A stretch of DNA of 64,000 nucleotides from Manduca sexta (taxonomy: Eukaryota; Arthropoda; Insecta; Lepidoptera; Sphingidae), in the NCBI RefSeq assembly GCF_014839805.1, contig NC_051124.1, forward strand, positions 1,922,001 to 1,986,000. The letters run 5' to 3'. Positions 51,101-61,990 of this stretch are shown in pieces; positions within the stretch are counted from its first letter, which is position 1; the number at the start of each line of letters is the position of its first letter. The notes under the pieces are model-generated. The model was given only the letters and a program-made list of their open reading frames with translations, ran no database searches and was not told the DNA's origin. The position numbers and the translations under genes are program-made.

Positions 51101-54100
51101 GGCCTTTAAAATTTCGTCGTAGTAAATTTTAAAGGCCGAAATATAGCCGAAACAAAATGTATGAAAAATGGACCTTAAGCTATAACCTTAAGGTTCCATT
51201 TTTTTCCTTTGCTATGCTCAAGTTTTTAATGAGTAAAAAAAGCAACAACCATAACTACAGACGCATGTTATAACATTAGTACATCAATCTTTTAGCTTTT
51301 GCTTTAGCCGAAGTTTCAGCGTTGTTACGTTTCCTTTTCTTGCCTAGAAATAGCTTTACTTCCCATTGTGTCTGAAACATAATAATATAATAATAATTTA
51401 TAGTAACTACTAAAATTATTGTCAATCATTAAAGAAAAAATATTTTACTTACTAAAGTACTAAGATGTGGCAATCACTGTATACACGTGACTATTTTTTC
51501 TACGCACAGCAAAGTCCAACTGGAGTCTCGCCGGAGCGACGAGCGATACGTCCTCTCTCTAGAAAGCCTCAAGGCGGACTAATTTGAAACGATTTGCGCG
51601 TTGCGTTTTATAGTGGTATTTAAAATATTTATAGAAAAATAACAGAACTAATTTTGTAGAATTTTTAAATTGTATGTTTTTAAGAAGATGTTCTTCTATT
51701 TAGTAATCCAATATTATATTCAATTAAGTAAGATATAGTGATAAAAAAAAATCATTTAAATGACCAACATTTCTGAAATTTTCGAATTCTTTGAATTTTT
51801 ATTTCTCATGAATTAAACATAAAAAGATATTTTTTTCTCTACTAACTTTTTTCTTCAGGATCTTTTTAGTTAGATAAAAATAACATATTGTTATGTTCCT
51901 TAGTGGTTTAAGATATTTTGAGCTTCGAAATAGACGTTCGAAGCGCAAATTTGAAAACCTCTGTTCAGTAATCATTAAGGCGATACCTCAAGGTCCATTT
52001 TCATACATTTTGTTTCGGCTTTAATCTGGGTAACTAAACAAGTATTGGCAAGTAAAGAATTTAAATTCACGTCTAGTTAGTGATTAGTTCTCGCAGTTGA
52101 AGAAAAACGTAAAAATAATTAATAATCATGGATATTTCGGCCTTTAAAATTTAATATGACGAAATTTTAAAGGCCGAAATATCCATGATTATTAATTATT
52201 TTACGTTTTTCTTTCAACTGCGAGAACTAATCACTAACTAGACGTGAATTTAAATTCTTTACTTGCCAATACTTGTTTAGTTACCCAGATTAAAGCCGAA
52301 ACAAAATGTATGAAAATGGACCTTGAGGTATCGCCTTAAACAATTTACAAATACTCAATAAATCTAAAAATTTTCTCTACTAACTTTTTAGACAACAAAA
52401 TTTTCTATAACAATTACTAATTCATATGTTTTTAAAATAATGTTTTGATGGATATTATCTCCTTCGAAAAGTGCTGTTTTTGAGACATACGGCGCGCGTA
52501 TGCGTAAACGCTCTTAATATGATTTACTCATTTGTTATACAGTATTTCAAAAGTTTTTATTTTTATAAGAATTCTTTTCATACTTATGTTTTCATGGTTA
52601 TCTTGTGTGTTAAAAATCATTCATTACACATGGTGTTTAATATTGGGTAGTTGACTTTTTTTATATTGTATTGAAGAACACAAATTAATTAAAATTTTAC
52701 TATAATCTCACAAAGTTCTGATTAATGTTTTGTTATTACTTTAATATTATAAATAATTATGAATTAAAACAATAATGCATGTTCATCTTTATTAAGGAGT
52801 TATTTTTAAGTGTCATCAAAGGAAGCAAATGAAACATTACATCATCTTTCTTTCTGTCTGGCCTTTAAAGAGTTGTATTTTATGCACTATAATAGGCAGT
52901 GGGCTGAAGTTTTCTCAGTAATAAATTGTGACGGTCTTCTCAATAAATAATTACAATTAGCAACAGCAAAGAAAACTTGCTGTGTAATAGATCTGCTATT
53001 TAGTTTTTTAGGTAATTAAATACCTTTAATTACTTTTTAACAACTGCCGTGGAGGTGTAATTGCTTGTGAAGCAGAACGTACACTTGCGGGTCTGGGGTT
53101 TAAATTATGGTCAGGCAAAGAGATATAGGATCAGCTTGGAGTCTGGAATTCATGCCTGATATGACAATAGTCTCGCCCCATCACATCAGGGGATGGAAGA
53201 CATAAGTAAAAACAGTGTTCCTTGGTTGCACCTCTGCCCACCATTTCAGGGATAAAAATGTGATATATTTTATTTATTGTATTTAAACCAAACAAAATGT
53301 CAACTACCCAATCATGTAATCTACTGCTAGTAGTGTGTATGCGTGGCTGTATTTCCAACTCTGCATGTTAGCATTAAGTTGTTGATTTAAACGGCCACTG
53401 TACACGGTGCATGTGTTAAGGGTGTCTTGCAGAGCGGGCCTCGGCGGCAAACACTCCCTGGCGCTGGACAAGCTCACCGACCATGAGATGATTATCGCCT
53501 CGCAGCTGGTTGTGCCTGATGAGATCAATGTGAGTTATATTACATATATTAGAACAATAATTTTTCCTTAAAGTTTGTCAATTATAAGGAATCTGTGCTT
53601 AGCAGACGGCACTATATATTATATAATACAGGGCTAGTATTATTATTTAATTGCCCTGCTATTGAGTAACTGGCGACTCCTTCGATTTAAATTATATACC
53701 TGATATTTCATATGTACAAGTTTGTGGTGTTTAAATGTTTTTTGGTAGTAAAATATGAAACTTAAGAGTTTTACTATTACGAAGAAGTAGGTCTCTCGTA
53801 TGCCGTAAACTCGCTGGGTAGGTATAGCAATGACTATTTCTGCCGCTTATTAGTATTGTTGAATCTAAATTTACATACATGCACAACTCTAGACTGTCCC
53901 ATAGGGGTAGGCAGAGATTACTGACGGCCACATGGTACAATATTGACAACCCTCTTACACCTCTGTTCCAATTTCAAGAGAAATATGCAGATAAGTTTCT
54001 TATTTGTAAAGCTTTATCCCTATCACTGTTATTGACGAGACACTTTTTTGTTGACTTTCCTTATTCTATGTCTATATCTAAAATTGACTGCAGAGTGCTG

Positions 54101-57100
54101 TTACTGCTTGTTCATTACTCACATCTTGAAACATTGGCAAGTCAATTTCAACCTTCATTTTTATCTCATTGGACTTACTTTTATTCGCTATTGTTAAAAT
54201 AATTATACAATGACACATTGTAATTCATTGTAGTGGGTAAATACTATTCTTATTTTCGTCTACATGCGTTGGCCTTGTTCCATAATATCAATATAGTTTT
54301 AGCGCATCAAATAAACAGACGTCTTTTGGATAAGGATAATGCCATAGTCAAGCTTAGAATCAATAACTACATGACATAAAAAACTGTCTCCATCTCTATT
54401 TGAAAACATGCAAACTTTACTGGTGGTAGGTTTCTCATATGTGACAGTCCGTCTGGGTGGTTACGCCGCAATGTCTATTTCTGCCGCCAAACAGCGGTGT
54501 GTAGTCACTGTTGTGTTCCAGTTTGATTTTGTCATTAGTAGCAGCGTAAATATATTATAGAACAGGGTTCCTGGTTCTGAACCTAGGTTGGGCACCACTT
54601 TACGTGGTTTTTTATGATACGACTTGTCCAAAACGGGATCGTTCATTGGTTGATGGTTGATTGGTTTGGTTGATTGGTTGATGACCGGTAAAACCAATCC
54701 AAATCATTTCTTTAACATGCTTGAAAGTATATGCGGTGGCACAGTAAAATCATCATTGATTGTAAGTTGTTATTGTATGACAATAAAAACATGTGTTGTA
54801 AATGATATCTGTTTTGAATCATAACAACGCGCTGTTGAACTTGTATGTTAAACAATCTCGTGTGTCAGTGGGTTTCTAAATTGTCCCTGAGTTGTATTCA
54901 AACAGACATACAATGGGACTTTTATACCGGGATAAGTCTGATGCGGCCGGAGCCGCAGGCAATGCCCAGTTTAAAATGTTAATAGGGTATTTGACTTATT
55001 TTTATTTATGGGTGACTGTCAAAAAGCAGAAAAGGGACGTAATGCTTGCATGTGACATCAGCGGGAATTAGGGGGCGTCCGAAAGAAAAAGATGGAGCGA
55101 TATCCCCACCTCGCGCCCACGCCAGTATGTAGCTATATTTGAAATTTGAATTACTGCCTCATTCCTTATCGAATTTTAAGGCTGTTTTCATAAACGAACT
55201 TCTTTTTTTATTGCTGTTACATATTAAAAAGTGCACAAAATTAAACATAGTCCCATACCCTTACATGTATACCGATTAGTGATAGGTTATTTCACTAGTA
55301 AACGCATTTCTGTCTACATTTTTTGTTACGTGACTATGAATAGTTCAAATAATACATATTATCTGACATTGCAGGTGAACTGGAAGGACATCGCCGGACT
55401 AGACCACCTGATCCAGGAGCTGCGCGAGACAGTCATCCTGCCGATACAAAAGCGGGACCTCTTCGCGGACAGCCGACTTACGCAGCCACCTAAAGGAGTA
55501 CTTCTACATGGACCGCCTGGTAAATATTTTATTCCTTTAACACCTCGGGCTATGTTTGAAAAAGGCGTGGTGCTATGTATATTTATACTTTTACTTGTTT
55601 TATTCTGTTACAACGTGGTATTGGTTTTTTTTATACTTGCAAGGCATAGACCCCACTACACCTGCTGGTAAATGGAGTAGGGTTCATTAGAATGTCGACT
55701 GAGGAGAGACGATTACCCCCCGGTAGGCGACACTATAATGCCGGCCTGTTGGAACCGACTGATCCCGGAACGCGACAGACTTACGTGTGCCACTATGGTG
55801 GGTTTTAACACATCTTTGTGCGGATGGATATAAAACATATCCTACCAACAGCAAAACACGCTTTGTTTGACACACTTCATCGTCCATTAAAGATTTGGCT
55901 CAGTATTTTAGTTTAGTGTCAATGTATTTGTGCTAGAAACAACCTCACAATAATTTGCTGAGATTCAGATCAAGCACGCATTAGTCCACAATATATTGCT
56001 ACTCAATCAAGGAGACGATGTCATCGTGTTTTATTATATGGAATCATATCCAAAAATCAGCTGTAAAGATGTCAAACAAACTGCGACAAACAATTTCGTT
56101 ATCGATTTGATGATATCGATTAAAACGTTTATAGAAATCGATTAGTCATATTCGTGTACATAAATGCAAATTATGGATTTAGCAACACTTATTTCGCAGG
56201 CTGCGGCAAAACTCTTATAGCGAAGGCAACAGCCAAGGAGGCGAACATGAGCTTCATCAACCTGGACGTGTCCCTGCTCACGGACAAGTGGTACGGCGAG
56301 ACGCAGAAGCTGGCCGCCGCCGTGTTCAGCCTGGCGGTCAAGTTGCAGCCCTGCATTGTTTTTATTGGTATGTTTTGGTATATTTTGCTTTCATGTTCAC
56401 TTAGTTATTGAGAGGCTTTTAAGTGTGTTTTAATATACCTTGACGAAATTTTATATGGATCTGTAAGTTACAAGGTAAATAGGGATTTAGTTTGGGCAGA
56501 AACGTTTTGAAAAATCCTAATCGTGTTCGGTTTTATTTCATTATCGGGGCACCCTGGGGAGTGCAACATAGTTGATAAATCGCGAATAGGTAGAAATTTT
56601 AACAGATGAACATTTTTCATCGCAGACGAGATCGAGTCGTTCCTGCGCACGCGCACGCAGCACGACCACGAGGCGACCGCCATGATGAAGACGCAGTTCA
56701 TGTCGCTGTGGGACGGACTCATCACCGACCCATCCTGCACGGTCATCATCATGGGTATGTCTTCATACATCCTTGTAGCTTATGCCATTTGTTTTATGAT
56801 AACACTATAAAATGGATCTAAAATTTCGAATTTGTCTCTTCCCTTACCATTCATACAATAGCTAGGAAATGCTAAGAGTATACTTTAAGTAGATTTTTGG
56901 CATTCAACATCGCCTTTAACCACCCACAATATTATAATATGCACAACACTAGAGGATATGTTACAGCCTTGTATATTTTGTAGACGCATGGTGTAAATGA
57001 TTTATATGATTGCAGGGGCTACGAATCGTCCGCAAGACCTGGACAAGGCGATCCAGCGCCGCATGCCGGCCACGTTCCACGTGCCGATGCCGAGCGACAC

Positions 57101-58159
57101 GCAGCGCGAGCGCATCCTGCATCTCATACTCAAGTCGGAGCCCGTCGCACCTGACGTATGTTCTACACGATATTAATGTTGAAACCCCATTCATTGACTT
57201 AAAAACAATTCGAAATCATAATTAAGGATGTTAAATTTAAATTGTCTAAGATAAAAAAAATTAAATCAGTTTTTGGAAGCTTTATAAATAAAAACATGCA
57301 TAAAGAACTCATATAAAAATACAAACCGTCATTTTATTCACTAAAAATAATTGTCATATAAAAAAAACATTTGAATATAATTAAATAAGTAAATGATCTC
57401 TTTATATAATTTAAGTGCTTAACCTCACTATAATAGTGCAAAAGGGTACTAGTACCCATAAACACTACAACCTAATCAATTTGTTATCAGATCGACTACA
57501 AGCGTCTGGCGGCGTCGACGGAGGGCTTCTCCGGGTCGGACCTCCACGAGCTGTGCCGCCAGGCCGCCGTGTACCGCGTGCGGGACCTCGCCAGGGACGA
57601 GATGGCGCGCGAGATGAACCAGGTAACACGCAAACTGTAACCTACTTGTAATACTTAACCTTGTAAAATTCCTGATTTAAAAGAATTCTTGCGAAATATA
57701 AATAAAGTCCCCTGCCGCGTCTGTTTGTCTGAACGCGATATACTCAAAAACTGCCGAAGGGATTTCGATGATATTTGGTATTGAGGTAGTTTGAAACACT
57801 GGGAAGGTATAAGCTTTTTAATTTAAAATATATACATAAATTAATTAACACTACTCATGGTACTAAATAAAAAAATAAGTTTTGTTTTCTCCACACTTTG
57901 CTTTATAATCGCCACTGCGCGTTTTTTATGTCTAAGACTTAAAAAACAATATCACATCCTTACGACTCTTTCAATTATTGGCTTATTACTCAATATTTTT
58001 CCTCAGAACAAAACAAACAACACAGACTCAGACGACGAGTTTGTGGACGCCGTCCGGCCCATCACGATGGAGGACCTCCGCCTCTCGCTCAACAAACTCA
58101 AGGAGTCCAAGGTCCAGTGCGGGTCCCTCGCGCCGAGCATGCGGATAGAACTCGACTAG
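48193..58159 (+). CDS. nmd: ATAD1/Msp1 outer-mitochondrial AAA-ATPase (8 exons, complete)
   Basis: ATAD1 (yeast Msp1, Drosophila nmd) extracts mislocalised tail-anchored proteins from the mitochondrial outer membrane and also acts on peroxisomes. Exons: 48193-48365, 53433-53529, 55375-55519, 56200-56367, 56626-56754, 57016-57155, 57491-57622, 58007-58159. All introns are GT-AG, phases agree, and the total is 1137 bases (378 residues; human 361). A membrane helix lies at about 14-32 (A-V-T-Y-F-S-I-K-W is strongly conserved). A linker follows, then W-K-D-I-A-G-L-D. Walker A is GPPGCGKT (136-143), pore loop KWYGE (168-172), Walker B IVFIDEIE (191-198), sensor 1 GATN (238-241), arginine fingers R252/R253, sensor 2 GFSGSDL. 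The C-terminus is [10 protein letters not shown] then a helix. Two Mets open the frame; 48193 is the first. All catalytic residues are present, so the gene looks functional. Intron 1 (5.07 kb) holds nested transposons. Confidence 0.95.
48660..48704. repeat. Perfect 18-bp hairpin in ATAD1 intron 1
   Basis: CTTTTAACACCTATGTAT and its exact reverse complement are separated by 9 bases. No flanking duplication was found. It may be a small MITE remnant or a simple inverted repeat. Confidence 0.7.
49955..49991. repeat. 16-bp hairpin inside the TTAA/TIR element
   Basis: AAATGCAAATGCTTAA and its exact inverse are separated by five A residues. It carries ATGCAAAT (octamer-like) in both arms. Function unknown. 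Confidence 0.7.
50939..51187. mobile_element. Foldback MITE copy 2 (right arm deleted)
   Basis: The same family as 26867-27223: a full left arm and centre (CGTCGTAGT here), but the right arm lacks about 100 bp between the GGCCGAAATAT word and GCCGAAACAAAATG. TTAA flanks both ends (50935-50938 and 51188-51191). The ends read GGTTATAACTTAAGG and, inverted, GGTTATAGCTTAAGG. Confidence 0.8.
51979..52335. mobile_element. Foldback MITE copy 3 (full length)
   Basis: 357 bp, the same length as copy 1, with TTAA at 51975-51978 and 52336-52339. The centre is AATATGACG, the inverse of the centre of copy 1, and the one-base arm asymmetry is also reversed. The two copies therefore lie in opposite orientation. 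The ends read GGCGATACCTCAAGG on both sides. Confidence 0.85.
53040..53275 (+). repeat. tRNA-derived SINE, copy 4, in ATAD1 intron 1
   Basis: Carries degenerate GGTCTGGGGTTTAAATTATGG (B-box region), GGAGTCTGGAATTCATGCC, CTCGCCCCATCACATCAGG, CTTGGTTGCACCTCTGCCCACC and GGGATAAAAATGTGATAT in the order of copy 1. It ends about 160 bp before ATAD1 exon 2. Confidence 0.7.
53583..53640 (+). repeat. Short family B repeat tail
   Basis: GTGCTTAGCAGACGGCAC followed by ATATAATACAGGGCTAGTATTATTATT, the last part of the family B repeat seen at 35560-35733. It begins about 50 bp after ATAD1 exon 2. Confidence 0.55.
55640..55850 (-). repeat. Dispersed repeat family C, copy 2, in ATAD1 intron 3
   Basis: Reverse-complement match to 18118-18345: GACCCCACTACACCTGCTGG, GTCGACTGAGGAG, GCCGGCCTGTTGGAACC, GATCCCGGAACGCGACAG and GGTGGGTTTTAACAC appear in inverted order. 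The small reading frame here on the minus strand is repeat sequence. Confidence 0.65.
57695..57835 (+). repeat. Dispersed repeat fragment in ATAD1 intron 7
   Basis: Starts CCGCGTCTGTTTGTCTGAACGCGATA, then CTGCCGAAGGGATTTCGATG and ATTTGGTATTGAGGTAG. The order resembles a widespread lepidopteran repeat with the words GTCTGTCTG, AACGCGATAA, AACGGATTTTGATG. It has no open frame. Confidence 0.5.
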
Positions 58160-58172
58160 CTGTTAATGTAAG

Positions 58173-58555
58173 GTACTCTGTGGGTACCTTAATGCACCAA
58201 AAGGTACTGTGTAAGGTACCTCATTCGGTCGTACTTGTAATTATTTATTGGGTTGTGTTAAAGTACTGTTAGGTACCTCGGTAGGTAGTTTGGGTACTAA
58301 TTACCGAGGTACGTTAACCGGTACTAATTTGCCTACGTTTAAAAGGTATCTTGTTAAATATTTCATACTCACCTTAAAGGTAACAAAGATCTATTCAAAG
58401 TTTACTAACGGAAAAGGTACAAAAGAACAGAGTACCTTGATAACTAATCTGATAGGTACCAATGAGGTACCTTACTTAGTAATACTAATGAAAGAGGTAC
58501 TAATCAACCTAAAAGTACCTGATATAATAGAATTGATTTTTGCTAGATGTACGAA
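58173..58555 (+). repeat. GTAC-rich block after the ATAD1 stop codon
   Basis: GTAC occurs 17 times in about 380 bp, mostly as GGTACC or GGTACT, at irregular spacing. About one would be expected at this base composition. Five of them are the palindrome GGTACC. The intervening sequence does not look like a clean tandem repeat. Location and orientation suggest it lies in the ATAD1 3' UTR. Function unknown. Confidence 0.7.
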
Positions 58556-59785
58556 GATAATGGATTTGGGTAAAAATATAGCTGGTTGTTTAGCCTTGGA
58601 ATTGTTTTTAGGCACCATCTCTTGGTTCCTACCTCTATCCTGGTGCATTAGCTTTGATTTAAGGTCCCATTAAATTATGGGGATTCTAATGTCAGGGTAT
58701 CATAATGAAACACTATTATTCATTAGTATAATTAAATTTGTAGTACCCATACTTTTCACATAGTTATGTCCTCTAACTTAACAAATATAAAAGTTGATTA
58801 GTCTATCGACAAATCGACCAACAGATCCGTAATGTGCGGGACGCATTCAAACATACAAATGATCGATTCGTTCTACCTATAATTTTTATCCAAACCCATT
58901 ATGACCGTTATACTTAATGTAATAGAGTCCACGGAATGCATTTGACTTAGTCTCCAGCATTTCCTAAGTTGATTCTAGTCTACACCGACTATACACAGTT
59001 AAATTACAAATAGAAAGAATAGTATGCCATTAGTAAAGCAAGCTACCGAACATACGAGAAATCGTTACGATTAAAATATACACTTTGAACTACACCATTC
59101 TTGGACCTATAAGTCAAAGAAAATCGTACTGAAGTGTATTTTATCACAAACGTAACGATTTGTCGGTACGATTTTTACTGTATTGCTAGATCGTATTGTA
59201 TCGGAACTTGTGTGTCGTATTACATGATGACGGACTCAAAATCATATAAACACAATGATTTCCTTTACTTTATACATAGTTGATAAATTTATTGTTACCA
59301 GTTAATAATATCTGTGGAGTATTTGATCATTAGATTAAAATAAGACAAAAATTTAATTTAGTCAGTGTTCAAGCCAGAACAATAATTAAAATTAACTATT
59401 TTACGCTGTTCTTCAAAAGTCGATAGCATTTTGTAGCAATATTTCAAATATATACGCTTTTTGGAATTCAATAGTAGATTCCCGTGGCTTTTAAGTCAAG
59501 CAAAATTGAGGCGAATTTTGTTTAACAGAACTTGAATTACTATTACTGACATCATTTACCTACAAAAATGATTATCATATTAAAATAAAAATAACTATTT
59601 TCATGGTCAAATACTCTTATGTGAACATAGAATGATAGTTTTCCTTTTGCCAGATTTTACATTACTTGGGGGTTAGGGAAGTTCTACAGTAGAATATATA
59701 TTATAAAACATGTTATATTTGGTACTGAAAGAGTCGATAAATTGATGTGGTGAATACAGTAGTGGAAAACTTAACACTAATTTAA

Positions 59786-59882
59786 TACCAGCTCTGTATT
59801 ATATACTCCACTGCTGGGCATGGGCCTCTGTACTACAGAGAGGGTTAGGCCTCAGTCCACTACGCTGGCCTGATTCGGTTGG
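59786..59882 (-). repeat. Family B repeat tail, inverted
   Basis: AGCTCTGTATTATATACTCC, ACTGCTGGGCATGGGCCTC, AGAGAGGGTTAGGCC and CCACTACGCTGGCC are the reverse of the family B landmarks at 35560-35733. Confidence 0.65.
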
Positions 59883-61854
59883 CAGAGATGTATCTAATAA
59901 TTTTAATTAAATTACCTAAACACGGAAACTGGTCTTTCAGAATGTTCTTGTCTCTGTAAAAATATTCTCATAGAAAATAATATTTGCCAATTATATCGAA
60001 ATAAACTTCGATTTATATAGTGTAATTATCCTGTCATATAACAGTAATGTATAGAAGAAAAAAAACTATCCTAAAATAATTATAGAAAAATCGTGCTTGA
60101 ATCATCAACTAAACAATCGATTAGGTCTTAATGTTTATCCCTTTTCAATAAATAAATAATTCGAAATAAAATTAGCTATATCGAATTTACCTTTTGTTAC
60201 TGCATTCACCACACACGACTTTAAAATTCTGACGTCACATGCCAATGCAGACACCATTACGTACATATGAATCGAAATAATCTTCGTCCTTTTCTCACAA
60301 CATGAAACACGCTATATGTGAAAGAGATAGAACATATTTATCGTGTTAAAGTAGATGAATTATATCGATATTGTCGTTTTGACTTTAAATAAATGTTTAT
60401 TAAATTTATCAAATTATATATAACATTTCTAAGGATTCTTGCTGTATGTGTGTTCAGGTCGATGGAACTTTTCGATAGTCATAATTTAGGCAAGAATATG
60501 TTGATGGACAGGCAAGGTTAACATGGTAAAATCAAAACTTTCTTATTGGAATCGATATAAAAAAATATAATGCTATTGTGATTAACTGTTATACAACGAA
60601 ATCATTAGACACCGAATATTGTGATGTCCAATTCGCCGGCTATATTCTTTAAATGGAAACCCAACATTGCATGCACACAGCTTGGCGGTAAAAATAGACA
60701 TTGGCGGTCCTTACATACTAGATGACACCAGCATGCTCGAAAATTTGATCTCGCACTGAATACACAGATGGCAAAAATACTATACTTTGAAATTAAAGTG
60801 TATATGTGATTCGATATGATATTAGATATGATGTTCATAAGGCATTTTTGTCCTATAGGGCTTAAAGAAGTCTAGATTTAAAATCTATATGTATGTGTAT
60901 TGTATATGTGAGAAATTATGTGTTGTTGGTACATGCTATAAATTTTATTGATGAGGTATTGGCGTGTTGATAGTGTGTAAAATTATATGTTGCATTGTCG
61001 ATCATTAGTAATACAAGGTTTTGGTGCAAACGTTCGAAAATAATAAATGAGTAGGGTTGTGCTATTGTAGTGTTTTTATCGATAAATATGATTGTTTGCT
61101 ATTAGTAATTGGCTTTAAAAATGAATAAAATTTAGGTGTGTTTGTTGCTTTAAAGCTTTTTCTAGTTTTAATTTATGATCGACAATGCAACATGTAAGTT
61201 ATGCCTATATGTTTTCAATATTAGGTGTGTGACTCAATAGAATAAATCTCTTAAATGACATTCGCAAGATATAGTTTATGAGTCTACAATTTTTTTTAAG
61301 TTTTAGTATGTTTTTATTGCTGAGTTATTTTTTTTTCATTTATCTAAGTCTGAGTTTCTTCAAACACTGTCTACTCATAAAGCATTGATAATTGTCTGCA
61401 ACTTACACATTGTGATCTCAACAACCATACCTTGCGATTGCTATGAGTGTGTGCATTTCATTAGGCTGTAACTATATTTTGTATCGTATATGTTGCAAGG
61501 TGCGGGCTGTGTCAGTTAAATTGTTATAGTTTTGTAGTTTTCGCTTTGAATTTATCGATATTGTAACATATTGGTAGAATTATATAATTGATTAATCGAT
61601 GAAATGGTGAATGCATATCGATATTATTGTTTAAAAAAATCGAATGTGGATAAGACTTTGTTATGCCATGTTTTGCTATGTCAACTTTTATAGATTTTCA
61701 CATTTAAATAAAGTTTAGCAGCCTTTATATTTCTAGACGTATAGCCCACGAACAAAACTGACTATGCGCAATTTTTTTTTTGTAGATATTATTCGGCCCC
61801 ACAATTCGCATATTATATTTGTGTTCTATGGTGCAGTCATGTTCTAATCTGGTA

Positions 61855-61990
61855 AAAAGGTGGTTTTAAATCGGAATGGGTCCAAACATTACTTCATTTG
61901 GCCCCCTTTTAGCCAGCTTATCTGCTAAGTCGTTTCCTATAGACCTCTGCCTCCCGTATTCTGCCGTGTTACAATATCGACGTCTCGAGT
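61855..61990 (-). pseudogene. LINE RNase H fragment
   Basis: The minus strand encodes Arg-Ser-Ile-Gly-Asn-Asp-Leu-Ala-Asp-Lys-Leu-Ala-Lys-Arg-Gly, then Phe-Gly-Pro-Ile-Pro. The pattern G-N-E-x-A-D-x-L-A-x-x-G followed by (I/F)-G-P-E-P is the end of the RNase H domain in R1/I-group LINE proteins of insects. Only about 40 codons remain and a stop follows. Confidence 0.6.

Larger units (their letters stand above)
49627..52513. mobile_element. TTAA-flanked TIR element (piggyBac-like, non-autonomous), 2.9 kb
   Basis: The left end TTAAGAGCGTTTACG (49623-49637) is matched exactly, inverted, by CGTAAACGCTCTTAA at 52503-52517. Beyond this both sides have related GCGCGC-rich sequence. TTAA at both ends is the target site of piggyBac-type elements. 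No transposase frame exists inside, so it would move only with help. Two foldback MITEs (50939-51187 and 51979-52335) sit inside and must have arrived later or travelled with it. It could also be two solo ends of different elements, but the exact 11-bp match beyond TTAA argues for one unit. Confidence 0.6.

Noticed and set aside
58248..58673. Open frame of 141 codons after ATAD1
   Set aside because: It begins at a TTG, has no ATG near the start and no family resemblance. It overlaps the GTAC cluster, whose composition lowers the stop density. Treated as 3' UTR.
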